Shown piece by piece: positions 31,572-42,486 of a DNA stretch of 64,000 bases (positions within the stretch are counted from its first letter, which is position 1; the number at the start of each line of letters is the position of its first letter). Both the position numbers and the translations under genes were made by a program. The notes below the pieces were generated by a model, which was not told the origin of the DNA, made no database searches, and saw only the letters and a program-made list of their open reading frames with translations. Location of the stretch: contig CM075650.1 in assembly GCA_037953625.1 (NCBI GenBank), positions 8,620,501 to 8,684,500 of the forward strand. The letters are read 5' to 3'. The DNA is from Crotalaria pallida (lineage: Eukaryota > Streptophyta > Magnoliopsida > Fabales > Fabaceae).

Positions 31572-33065
31572 TGCTGAAAATAGGGATCAGAATACGCAGC
31601 GAAAAGAAAAACGAAATACCCTATATCCAGAACAAGATCCATGCGAGAGAGCATGATTCGAGATAGAAAAACGTTTACCTCTTGATGCAAAGAGGAGAAC
31701 AGCGCTATTCAGATCGTCCACAAACAATTCGCGTCAATCACGAGCGCATCATGGTAGTCGCGCCTCTATTGGTATCCACACGAACAGGTTCCCAATTGGA
31801 GTCACGTCTCTCGCCTCTATTGGTATCCACACAAACAGGTTCCCAATTGGAGTCACGTCTCTCTTCTCAATGCTAGCGGAGAAGAGAGAGACTCAGTGTA
31901 TCACTCACTCTCTGATATGGATGGCTAGGGTTGTCGTTCTATGTCTCACACGTACCAAAAACCCTAAGGCTGATACTATTATTTATAATAGTGTTAGACC
32001 AGCGGGCTGGGCTTGGCAGCACATATCAGAATGCGTCGCACGGTCATACTGTGCATCGCACTATTGTATTTTTATCAAATGTGATATCTCCAATCTATCT
32101 GTTCTTAGTGTGTGACCCTATAGGTTCCTGTAACGTTGGCAGTAAAGTTAAAATCTCATTTTAAGTTTACAAGCAATGAGCGGTATCTAGCAACACGTCA
32201 TTGCTACCCAAGTGACAGGAATGTATGTGATCTGACATAACCTTAGTGTGATCAATGATCATGTGTAAATTTAATCTCTTTGTCCAAATATCTTAGTTAC
32301 ACTCATGGCATGGAAGGTGTCACCCATGTATAGTGTAACCTATGGTTTCTTGATCCCTGAGTAGACGCGTCTAAACTGTCTTGAGTATGGCCATACATTT
32401 CACCGTCTCACTCAGTCAAGGGGCCTAGAGATATAATTCCTATTAATAAGGAAGGACAAATCTCATTTACGTCGCTCACATCTCTCTACATGATTTGTCA
32501 TATACCCGACTACAACAGTTATGATCACCTGGTTAAAGATGACATTTGATTGCGTGAAAGCACATAACTTCTCATGTTGGGAACCGTAGCGACTTCAGGT
32601 CGAAGGACCATGTACACCATTGTCACTATGAGAATCGCTTATGACACTCACTTAATAACCCATGTAGCATTCTCATGGCGGGTCAATCCAATACACAATT
32701 TTCTCAATGTGTACTTACATGTAGACTTGATATCCCATATCCATGACCGGTGAGATACAGTCATCAGTCTGTCACATACTAGTCTCGATGTATTATAATT
32801 GTCCCTATTAACTGTAATACTCGACTAGGGAATCTTTAAGGATAATTGTCAATCAATAAGATCTCACTATAAAGTCATGTACTTGATATTCTTATACATT
32901 GAACTTATTATCCTAAGGACTTTATTACATCTATTTTAATTAAACAATTAAAGCATAAATATAATAAATCAAATGCCTCAATATTATTAATAGTAATAAT
33001 CCATAAACATGAAATAAGTACAAGTAAAAGAGAAAATATGATTTCCACTAGGGCACTCTCCAACA
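31572..33065 (-). mobile_element. Element G: copia-type solo LTR with perfect target duplication
   Basis: A 1,494-bp block with TG...CA ends. On the - strand it starts TGTTGGAGAGTGCCCTAGTG and ends ATTTTCAGCA. AGTCT lies on both sides (31,567-31,571 and 33,066-33,070), a perfect 5-bp target duplication. There are no primer-binding site, polypurine tract or internal coding sequence, so the element has collapsed by LTR recombination. A 51-bp unit (CGCCTCTATTGGTATCCACA...) is tandemly doubled at 31,761-31,862. A TATTATAAATAATAG phrase on the - strand near 31,978-31,992 may be its TATA region. It is inserted in element F. Confidence 0.92.
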
Positions 33066-34561
33066 AGTCTAACCATTTTGCCCAATTTGTATTCCATTTG
33101 CATGTGTTAAAATCTCTGATTTTTGGACCCTGTTGAACATTGTTGGCTGAGAGTACGAGTTGTTGGTTCTGTGGATTTCTAGCAAGAACCTATGATTATG
33201 CTCATCAAACACGACATTGAGGTAAGGGAGAAGCTTACCTTATACTAGAATGAGATTGAAATTCGTTACATATAGGATGAGTCGTCAAGAGACTCAAAAG
33301 GGCATAGGTTGAATTGGTTAAGTGGCTTGGAGACCAATTTGAGCTCAAATACTGATATGAGCAACTTTACTTGAATGCATGCAAGCTATTTTGATGCTGG
33401 TTTCATGACTTGTTTCAGTTATGTGCATATTGGTATGCTAAGTTATGAAATATGTGATTTTGTGCATTTTTATGTTTGAGAATTGCATGCACTATGATTT
33501 GAGGTATTTTCATTGATGAACTTGTTTATATTAAGGTATTAAGTCTTTGTGAAAGACTGTTTGGGGTTAGATTTGAGCAAAAATGAAAATGGTATTGTAA
33601 AACACCAATTTCAGTGTTTCTGCTGCATAATCTAACCGATTAGAGTCTGACAGCAAAAATGAATTTTAAAGGAATTTTTGTAAATGGATCCATACCATTT
33701 CTAGTCATATCTTTTAGCTTAAAATCAAGGAAAAATTGCCCAAGTTAATTTATGAATTTTTTTTTAATGAATTGGGTTAATCTGTTTATAATACCTTAAG
33801 GGTTCCATTGAAAATACAAAAAGGAATTTGTAACAAGCTATTTTTCTTGAGATGAAAAATATTGATATATTGTCATAATAATTTTTGGATTAATTATGAG
33901 GAATAATTAATGTCCAACCCCAATTGGAATATGCATTGTGTGCATCCATTCATGGAGAATGTGGATGTTTAGGGTTGGTGAAATTGTTATGTTCTGGGAA
34001 CATAGCAACAGTACTCTGGGAGTGCTCAATTGTTGTGTTTTGCTTGATGACACATTCTGGAGATGAATGTGGCCAGTGTTGGGACATTGTTGATGTGGTA
34101 GTAACATCTTTGCGATGTGACTCTCACTTTGGGAGTGACGTATACTCTGGGAGGAACATTAAGGTAATCACTACCAAACAATTCCGCCATACGTTCTGGG
34201 AACGTATTATTAGTGTTCTGGGAACACATGGATGTATTGGAGGCCTCGATTGTTGAGATAGAAATCATGCATCATACCACCTGCATTGATCGGAGTAATT
34301 ATACAAAGTAAAAATTGGTGTGATACATATGGCTATGCATTTCCATCTGTTTATTATTAATTGTGAATGTTATATTTCAGTCTCATTTGATTATGTATAT
34401 GCGTATTGATTACTCCTGTCCCTTGTTAGGTGATGGCCTGATACCTTGCCTGCATCGAGATCCGACCCATCCCTAGTCGCATATGGACGTTTGAGGAGCA
34501 TCGAGCCACAATTGAGGGGGAGGTAGAGGTCACACTCTATCACCCTAACCCCTTAGCTCGT

Positions 34562-34894
34562 GTGCGACCTCGTAGGTATAGGACTCCCATCATATATACT
34601 ATGCACGAACAACCGTTTCATACTTACCGTGGACCACCCCCGGCTCGACCAGTTCGTAGGTTTCATAGTTTTCATTTTCGTGTTGCCACGTGCGCTCGTT
34701 CTCATCCCTCAACTTCGAGGATTGTTACTAAGGAGACTCCTTCTCCTAGTCCGACAAGTTCAGGTAGAGCTGCTCCAGTTGCAGTCCCTACACCCAGTGG
34801 TAGGGCCTCTACTCCGTCGGACGAGGATGAGAGTGAGGAGGAGGAGCCAGTCGAGCCTGTTTCTGGTGTTCGTAGGGGTGTGGATGATTTCTAG
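34562..34894 (+). CDS. Open frame inside LTR F, unknown
   Basis: A 110-codon frame starting MRPRRYRTPIIYTMHEQPF, Arg/Pro-rich at first, Ser/Thr/Pro-rich in the middle, with an acidic tail (DEDESEEEEPVEPV). A longer frame of another phase overlaps it. The composition is more protein-like than chance AT-rich sequence, and the GC content of this stretch is higher than its flanks. I do not recognise it. It may be a gene piece carried in the LTR, or simply non-coding LTR sequence. Confidence 0.25.
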   Translation: MRPRRYRTPIIYTMHEQPFHTYRGPPPARPVRRFHSFHFRVATCARSHPSTSRIVTKETPSPSPTSSGRAAPVAVPTPSGRASTPSDEDESEEEEPVEPVSGVRRGVDDF

Positions 34895-35061
34895 GTCCGA
34901 GCATAGTATAGATGGTAGGGATCCTAGGCTAGGGATATAGCTTCAATGGATTATGGATGGAGCTTCTAAGGACCAGTTGACCTGCTCTGGGGCGTCTATT
35001 TTTGACTTGTACTTATATTGTACATATTTTTGAGATGCCTTTGAGCTGAGGTCTTTTATGA

Positions 35062-35516
35062 GGTTTTTTTTTAATTAAGTGGGGTAATTTTACAAACATT
35101 TTACGTAAATAGGGTAGTTTTGAAACTATTTACACAAAATGGGGCAGTCAACAAAACTATTTACAAAAATGGGATAATCAAAGTCAAAATTATGCAAGTC
35201 AAACAAGCCATCCGAAATGACTTAATCCAAGTGACACGTGTGAAGTTGCTATTGGATGTCCAAATTTTCGTCTGACGCAACCGCTTTTTTTTTAAACTTT
35301 TTATTCAGATAAAATTGGGACATCCAATAGCAACTTGACACGTGTCACCTGGATTAAGTCATTTCGGATGACTTGTTTGACTTGCATAATTTTAACCTTG
35401 ACTGCCCCATTTTTGTAAATAGTTTTGTTAACTGTCCCACTTTGTGCAAATAGTTTCAAAACTACCCTATTTACATAAATTGTTTGTAAAATTATCCCAC
35501 TTAAGTAAAAAAAGCC
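35062..35516. mobile_element. 455-bp fold-back element with 9-bp target duplication
   Basis: CTTTTATGA occurs directly on both sides (35,053-35,061 and 35,517-35,525). The ends are GGTTTTTTTTTAATTAAGTG and its near complement CACTTAAGTAAAAAAAGCC. Both halves are complementary over about 200 bp (for example ATCCGAAATGACTTAATCCA against GGATTAAGTCATTTCGGAT), leaving a short T-rich loop near 35,290. A 9-bp duplication points to Mutator-type transposition. It has no coding capacity. Confidence 0.92.
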
Positions 35517-35618
35517 CTTTTATGATGTACTTTTTATCACTCTTATGGACTTAGACTTTGGATTTTGTATCACTACTGATGTATCTGACTACCTGCTGAT
35601 GATGATGTACTACCTTTA

Positions 35619-35653
<35 letters not shown>

Positions 35654-35812
35654 AGATGTTTTATCACAAATGATTTAAGGGTACTTATTTTATTTCGCGC
35701 ACTCTGATTTTAAGTAAAAAGGGATTCGCCAACTGTTATTTTAAGTCCATAAGATACATTTTATAAACTCTTTATTTTGTATAAATAAAGTATTTAAGTT
35801 TTTGGGGCGTCG

Positions 35813-35977
35813 GTATAAAGTTTTAAGATAACAAAAAAAAAAGATAAAAACAAACAGTATTAACTTATTTAAAACTTTAATAAGCTTGAACAATTTTGAT
35901 TAAAAAAATTTCAACTTATAATATTGAAACTTGAAAATATACATTAAATCTGTGCAACGCATGAGCTTGATAACTAG
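35813..35977 (+). mobile_element. Possible Helitron 3' fragment
   Basis: The end reads TGTGCAACGCATGAGCTTGA, TAA, CTAG, then T. A GC-rich inverted pair (TGTGC/GCATG, imperfect) about 11 bases before CTAG-T is the layout of a Helitron 3' end with an eroded hairpin. The 5' limit is unknown. Confidence 0.35.
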
Positions 35978-36134
35978 TCGTGGTAGTATTTGAATTTGAA
36001 CCCAAAGTATAGGAGTTCTACAATAGGTCTAATAAATTTGCAAGTCCAATCAAAAGAAGAAATTAACGTGTGTAGTACCAATTGTCTTCCGTCTGGTGGG
36101 AGACGGAAAAGAGTATTACGGAAAATATTTATTT

Positions 36135-36350
36135 TTTTGTTTCCGTCTTTTACTTTACGGAAAATATTTCCGTGACTTCAAAGATGGAAATTAAAATATC
36201 ATTGAGGTTATTTTTATCCCTGCACTTATAAAATGGGGACCAAAAATTCAACAATGGGAGCCAAAACTCAATCCTAAAAAAATGTATTACTCAGTCAATT
36301 CATGTAAATTCTTGGGCTGGGCTGATCCTTGCAACAGCCCTAGCAAGGAG
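36135..36350 (+). repeat. Left copy of a 0.2-kb direct repeat
   Basis: It runs from the T-rich phrase before TTTCCGTCTTTTACTTTACG to TGCAACAGCCCTAGC and recurs at 37,690-37,913 at about 85% identity by eye. A hairpin TTCCGTCT/AGACGGAA lies just upstream (36,088-36,110), and ACGGAAAATATTTCCGT occurs in both copies. Confidence 0.75.
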
Positions 36351-37689
36351 AACTTTGCAAAATCTGAAAAACGTTTTCAGCAATTGAATCAAAACTATAA
36401 TTAACACTAAACAGAATCAAATAGCTAGATAAAAATTGATTTTAAACCAATTGAATTTAAAATTAAATTTTCATAAACGATTAAAAAAACACTTTTTCTA
36501 AAACCTAATTGTGTGATTAAAGAGATAAAGTTTAGAATGATTCATACAAGGAGTTTTATACTAGTTCACTCTCACCAACCGAGAGCTACATCCAGTCCAC
36601 CCTTTCGGATTTCGGGTCAATTGATATAAGAATCAAAAGAAATCACAATGATTAGTGATACAATCTCACGTGCGTCAAAACCCTTTTGACCACCTCTCTT
36701 GAGATCCTAAACCTTGGTTAAATCCCTAATCCAATCTTCTTTTTCTTCTTCTCCTATGATTGAAACTTTCAATCTCTCTTGAGTATCTTGATTATCACTT
36801 GAAACCTTCAAGAAATAAACCACACAACTTGAAACCGTCAAGTGTTGATGTAGATTCTTGAATTGAAAGTGTTGATTTATAAGTTGCACTTGATTTGCAG
36901 AATATCAACTAGTTTCAGCTCTGAATCCACAGCTAGAAATCTCAATTTGACTTGTAAAGAATATAGCACAATTGAGATTTTCACTTAATCACTTTTGAAA
37001 AGAGTATGTGAGAGTTTTCTTGTAATTCACATGAAAATTGGCAAAGAATGTGTGAAATTATTCGTTCTCTAGAGTGTTTTTGTGTTTCTCAAAGATAATG
37101 AATATGAATAATGAAGGATCCTTTGGTTTTGTATAATAAAACTGTTTTATGATTTATTATTAACTGATTTCAACCGGTTGGAAAAGGTTCTAACAAGTTA
37201 AATCATGCTTTGCAACAAAACTGATGTAAAACCAACTAATACAATTTTAACCGGTTGAAAACTCCCTTAACCGGTTAGAACATGTCAGTTCTGAATAAAA
37301 AGAAAGGTAATAAATACCTTCAAATATATACTCATTTATCTTTAATAAACAAAATTCATACACATTCTTTTAATGCATAATAGGTTTTTAGAAATACTTT
37401 TCAAAGTATGTATTAATTTAAAAACACTCTCTTTTGTTAGAAAAATCTCAATATATGCAAAAATTAACTTTTAAACCAAATTGAGATTTAAACAAACCTA
37501 TCGGACTCTACGCACTCTTAATGTTTAGACTCAAAATAAAAAGCTAATAATAAACTATTAAAAACTTAATTATTACAAGCCTAAATACACAAGAATGAAT
37601 AGAATAAAAAGTCTTTCTCAAATATAAAGCCTTTGTTTTCTTCAAGTGTTAATTCTCTTCATCAAAACTCGTAAAGGTTCTCAAATAAT
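36351..37689 (-). mobile_element. LTR-like block between the direct repeats
   Basis: The sequence has the look of the copia LTRs in this window (- strand): GTTCACTCTCACCAACCGAG, GAGCTACATCCAGTCCACC, and AACCGGTT motifs near 37,190 and 37,260. No primer-binding site, coding sequence or matching target duplication was found. Limits are approximate; a solo LTR is the most likely reading. Confidence 0.45.
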
Positions 37690-37913
37690 TTTTTTTTTCT
37701 GTTTACGTCTCTTCCATTACGGAAAATATTTCCGTGGCTTCAAAGATGAAAATTACAATATATCAGTGAGGTTATTTTTGTCCCTAAAATTATAGAATAG
37801 GGACAAAAAATTCAACAATGGGGTCAAAAATTAATACTAAAAAAATGTATTACTAGGTCAATTCATGTTAATTGTTCGGCTGGGCTGATCCTTGCAACCG
37901 CCCTAGCTAGGTT
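37690..37913 (+). repeat. Right copy of the 0.2-kb direct repeat
   Basis: Shares ACGGAAAATATTTCCGTG, TTCAACAATGGGGTCAAAA (similar), AAAAAATGTATTACT and GGCTGGGCTGATCCTTGCAA with the left copy. The repeats could be two ends of one element, or a duplication that accompanied insertion of the block between them. Confidence 0.75.
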
Positions 37914-38639
37914 CATCCCAATGGAGTCTAGTGAACTTATCCAATGGGAAATTGCTTTTTGTCCCATGACTGACTTTTTGGCCCCCATTTTAAATTTTCA
38001 TGGACCAAAATACCATTAATAGTGTTAACATTTCCGGTTCTATGAAATCAAAAAAGTCTTTCCGATTTTACTGAACCGGAAAAGAAATCCCGATTTTCCT
38101 GAACCGGAAAACTTTCGGTATAATTAAACCGGAATACTTCAGATATAGCACAACCGGAACTATGTAAAAGTGATATTTCAATATAGTCCTCCCTGTTTAT
38201 AGAGAGCAAAATACCAAGGAGGGTAATATGTTTAATATGATTACCACGACATCGTTTTCATCAGATATAGATCTAGAAGCAAATCCCCTAACAGATAGCG
38301 TGTACCTGGTACCCTGCGATGACACAAGCAAGTAATCCTTTCGTCCCACCAAGTTCGCCATCGCCATCCCGTTGTTGATTGAAAACGGAGATTGATTTTT
38401 TTTTTTATTTAATCTTTGTTTTGTTCTTTTAGTGATGGCTTTTTTTTTCCCGGTTAATCTCTCTATTGAGTTTTTGGTTTTCTTCTGCTATTTTATGTAC
38501 ATGATTCAATTTATGTCAACTAGCCAAATCTTTCCTCAATTTCGTTGATTGTCTTGATTTCATTTATACTAAACTTTGATCATTTTATCTATATATTTAT
38601 GACCGCATATTATTTTTATTTTTAATTTGGTTTCGTTGA

Positions 38640-39396
38640 TTGTTAGCTGCAGCATTTGGTTGAGTGGAGAGTAATATGAAAGAAAGGTTGGAAGGGAGGA
38701 GGAGCTACAACCAACCATACCTATTCTTGCTCAAGTGTCACAGGTGAGTTGAAATTTGGTTTTTGTCAGTTGCCTACTATATGTTTGGGAAAATGCTTGA
38801 CCCAATTTTGATTTATGAATTTATATTGCCTAATTCAATACATTTTTATAGTATGGTTGATGTTGGTGATATATTATTTTGATTTGTTTGTCATTGATGC
38901 TGATGATTAATTTGTTATGAGATGCTTATCATAATTAACATACGTTGATTTTTTTTCCAGAGTAGCTTTATCATTGACTTTGTGGTTTAAGATATTCCAT
39001 TTAAGTAGACCTGCCCATAAAAATTGAAAATTTACATGTTTTCCTCGATGCTTCGTCAGGAATTAACTTTTCGTTTGTGCTTGAGTTCCTTTTGTGCTTA
39101 CTAGAAGTTTTTCTAATAATCTTGACTGATTTGAGATGCTTATGCGCTAATTATCTATGTGAACTAAATCATTACTTTTGCAGGAAATGGATTGTTCCCA
39201 TGTTTTGGTGTGCTCACGACAACCACTGATTCCTGCATCGAATCTTGAAAATCCTTCAAATGTAGCAGCTCCAAATGCAAATTGGTTCATCTCTATGTTT
39301 ATTAAAAAGGGGAAAAGAGCTACTGAGCTAGATATTCTTATTTACGCTGAAAACAAGAGTAATAAATTATTTATAAGCAAACTCATTTCACATTGA
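38640..39396 (+). pseudogene. Exon-like pieces of unrecognised origin
   Basis: A piece near 38,660-38,742 ends CTCAAGTGTCACAG/GTGAGTTG, a strong donor. After about 440 bp, CTTTTGCAG precedes 39,184-39,396, which reads MDCSHVLVCSRQPLIPAS and stops in TAA/TGA-rich DNA. Neither piece resembles a family I know. They lie in line with the named gene fragments downstream and may be more captured exons. Confidence 0.3.
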
Positions 39397-39735
39397 CACT
39401 TATGCGAACATATGCACTTTCATGTAGATAGGCTCATGGAGGCCTCCCCCTCTTTGCCACTTATATTATTCTTTTGGAGCTTCATTTTCTCAATGTCATT
39501 TTTTGAGAACTTTTTACGATGTAGCATTGGTAAAACTGTTGAGTTTGTTTTTACTTTCTATATGTTAGTTTGGATCAATTACTAACTTAGTAGCATAGCC
39601 GTGTAATCAATAACCGTGTTGGTGAGTTGTGGTGAATTGGTATAAAAAGATAACCCACCCCTCACTCTACTCAATCTTCAATCTGTTGTTGAATGTGAAA
39701 CCCTAATCAAACTGCACTGTGAGTAAGAGAGGAAA

Positions 39736-39798
39736 AAAATTGGTTTTGAGAAAGGGACTGGGAAAGTTAAGTGGTTCAATGATCAGCAAGGGTGGGTG
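39736..39798 (+). pseudogene. Cold-shock domain protein fragment (N-terminal)
   Basis: The frame reads GFEKGTGKVKWFNDQQGW, the first strand and RNP1-side segment of the plant cold-shock domain (consensus TGxVKWFNxxKGFGFI). Such proteins bind RNA and act as chaperones in cold response. The match stops abruptly after GW at 39,798; the rest of the domain, the Gly-rich part and CCHC knuckles are absent. Upstream, 39,640-39,720 looks like a 5' UTR (CTCAATCTTCAATC..., AAACCCTAATC), and the expected start codon position reads GTG. Confidence 0.6.
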
Positions 39799-40762
39799 TT
39801 TAATTCTCTTTCTCATTTCATCCTCTCATATAATTCTCTTTCCTCTCCACTCACTCTTTCTAATTTTTGTTTCATTTTACTATTTTCTTATTGTGATTCT
39901 TTTTCTAATTACATTTTTTTTTGTGTTTTTGATTTCTCAGGAAGTCTCATATCTGTTCCATCCTTTGTTCAATGTCCCAAATTTTCATTTTAATTTCAAA
40001 CAGTGGAGGAGCCTCATCCAGTAAAGGTGATATTGTGACTTTAATCCTTTTGGCTGGACTATACTTTGTTTCAATGTTATTAGAATTTGAATTTTACCCT
40101 TTTTGTAATTCACCCAACCTTCCATTCCATGGATTGCCTGAAATCATGCAACCTAAGTGGTAGAAAATTGATATATTAAATTTAAGATAATTTTATGAAG
40201 AAAGAACCAGTAGCAATGTATATATTCAATTTATTGTTTAGGAATTTTCTATTTTTCTGCAAAATCTGATTTTCTTTCCATTATGCTATGCAAAATCTAA
40301 TTTTCTTTCCATGGATTATTGAATGTGATCAAGGCTTATAATTTATACCTCCTCATGGCTGGGAATGGCTGAAAATTCATGGGTATCATGAAATGGAAGA
40401 TTGATGAAAGGAGTTTTACATTTGTTTTGCATTTTTGGTTTTTTTTTTACATTTTTGTTTGCATTTTTTTAAAGGTTTTATGATCCTTTAGCATTAGAGA
40501 GGAACCGTATTGGTTTTTGGATACTTACTAGCTATCACTAACCATATCCCTTATTCTAAAAGCTTATCCTTCGAGACTAATTAAAAGCTTCTCTAAGTTT
40601 TGTAATCTGATCTAGAATGTCTCAAAAGATGACATACTTGGCTCTGTATTTTAATTTTCTATATAAGCCTGGGATTGGCTATGTAGTAAACTAATTGGTT
40701 TTGATCTTTTTCTGCATTGATGTTGGACTGAGAACCAATTATGCTTAAATTCTGCCGTATAG

Positions 40763-41068
40763 GTTGTTGAGCTGCCTGCATCGTACCAAAGCGGAGGAAA
40801 GATTGGATTGTTTTGGTTGTCTGATGTGGGAAAACTGTGATTATTGTGGAACTTATTAACAATGTTGCAATGGTCCATGGTATGTTCTTGCTGCAAATAA
40901 TTAGTTCTTGCGAAGATGTTATTTTCCATGCCTATACTGTGTGCTAATTGGTGTCATTGCTCATGTTGTTTCTCTATGTTTGATGGTGTTGGAGAACGAA
41001 CTCGTGAAGGCAGTTACTTATACAATGAAATGATTGGAAGTGGTGTCTTTAAGCTAGGTGATAAGCTG
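40763..41068 (+). pseudogene. Mitochondrial ATP synthase beta (F1-beta) fragment
   Basis: The first segment (40,763-40,880) translates in broken frames to VVELPAS, YQSGGKIGLF, VGKT-like and ELINNVA, the P-loop region of F1-beta; the normal GGAGVGKT is damaged. The second (about 40,955-41,068) reads FDGVGERTREG, then LYNEMIGSGVFKLGDKL, the DELSEED-proximal part following the P-loop, and ends at an intact donor CTG/GTGAGC. Frameshifts, a stop and substitutions show it is non-functional. Intron borders indicate a genomic rather than cDNA source. Confidence 0.85.
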
Positions 41069-42040
41069 GTGAGCAGAATAAGATCTATGCTATGCATATT
41101 TTAACATTCTTCCTTAACATATTCAGTTTTCAAGTTTGGCTATTTTGGTTGTTTCATGGAATCAAAGTGAGAGCTGAGGATGTTTCAACATGAAGCAGAA
41201 ATTTCTGCATTTCTGCATTTCTTTGCTTTGTTTCCATATGCTTATATTCTTTGCTTTTTCTGCATTTGTGCGTGAGGAATTGTTAACTTATTGAATCTTA
41301 GAATGGGAAAAATTGAGGGTACCAGGTTAACATGACTCGTGCAGTTATGCACAATATTATGCAAAATATGCAATTAGAAAGTTTAATGTTTTGCATTTTT
41401 TGATAAGGATAGCAGTGGGTGAGTACAATAATAGTTTTGTAGTGATAGCTATGATGCAATTTTTTTAATTACCATTTGTTCCTTTCTTTATTTTTTTGTT
41501 GACAACTAGGTTATTAACATAAAGTGTAATTTCCTACGGATGTAAGGTAACCACGTAACTCATTTTTTGTTATTTCACATTATGTTCCTATTTTTTTAAA
41601 GTGTAATCTTCACGTTCATTGCTTTTACTTTGTTAGAATGTTATATGTTTTATCTCAGTTTTCGTTAGGGTATAGAAGTTTGTTATCTTTTCTGTTCCTG
41701 ATTGTTATCTGTGTTGAGTTCTTCTTCTTCATATTTTTTAATTTAATCTTTGTTTTGGTGTTTTATGGATTTCTGGTTTTTTTTTCTGCTTAATCTCTCT
41801 CACTTGGGGTGTTGGTGTTCTTCTAACGCTCAGATTTCATGTCTATCTGCTCCCATTTTTCAGAATTGGCTTGCAACATCAATGTCAATAAGTTGATTTG
41901 AGGTACAACCTTAACTATTCCATTCCATGTTTTTGTTGTTGTCATCGACCTTCTCATTATCAACTTGATGTCCCTTTTTAGAGTTCTATTGCAGTGTTTA
42001 TGTATTTTTAGAAGTGAAACACATTATTAGATTCAAAAAC

Positions 42041-42486
42041 ATAGTTTCATGAGCATTAGAGAGCAAAATATTTTTTGATTTGTGTATTGGAATTCATGTT
42101 AGTTATTTAGTATTAATAAACCTTTGATGTCAAAGGTGTTTTAGACATGGATCTGTGTCTGGTTTACTTGAAAGTTTCATGGCAATCTGCACTGAATCTT
42201 CTGTTACATATAAAGTTATTTCTTTTTATAGGGATCATATGATATCATCCTGTTACATATAAAGTATTGGGATTGTGCCAAGGCGGATTATTTTGGATGT
42301 TGTAGAATGAATCCTAGCTAGGCACTGGGTTGGCTTCTGTTATTTCACTGAGACTTAATACAGGCATGCTCATGCTTGTGCACCTTCTTCAAGGTAACTG
42401 TAATTATATGGGTGGTGGCTAATGAGCTGATTGTTTTTAAATTACTTATGAGTATCTTTGATCTTGGGCATATAATAGGTTTGAAA
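42041..42486 (+). repeat. 446-bp direct repeat, left copy
   Basis: Begins ATAGTTTCATGAGCATTAGA and ends CATATAATAGGTTTGAAA. It recurs at 45,596-46,041 with equal length and three differences seen by eye. The ends lack the TG...CA of an LTR, and no coding sequence was recognised inside. Confidence 0.9.

Larger units (their letters stand above)
30837..35812 (+). mobile_element. Element F: Tekay-like gypsy LTR with two later insertions
   Basis: It begins TGTAACACCCCTAATTTTCG, the signature start of long Tekay/Del LTRs, in + orientation. It has a TATA box at 31,269 and downstream leader-like sequence. It is split by solo LTR G (31,572-33,065) and by a fold-back element (35,062-35,516); without them it is about 3 kb. 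It ends near TTTTTGGGGCGTCGG at ~35,812 without the expected TTACA terminus, so the 3' end is lost or mutated. No gag or pol follows, so it is a solo or truncated LTR. It also holds exclamatory repeats of TCTGGGAAC/TCTGGGAG between 33,990 and 34,225. Confidence 0.75.

Noticed and set aside
34560..34940. 126-codon frame overlapping the 110-codon frame in LTR F
   Set aside because: Another phase of the same GC-richer bases; composition is less protein-like.
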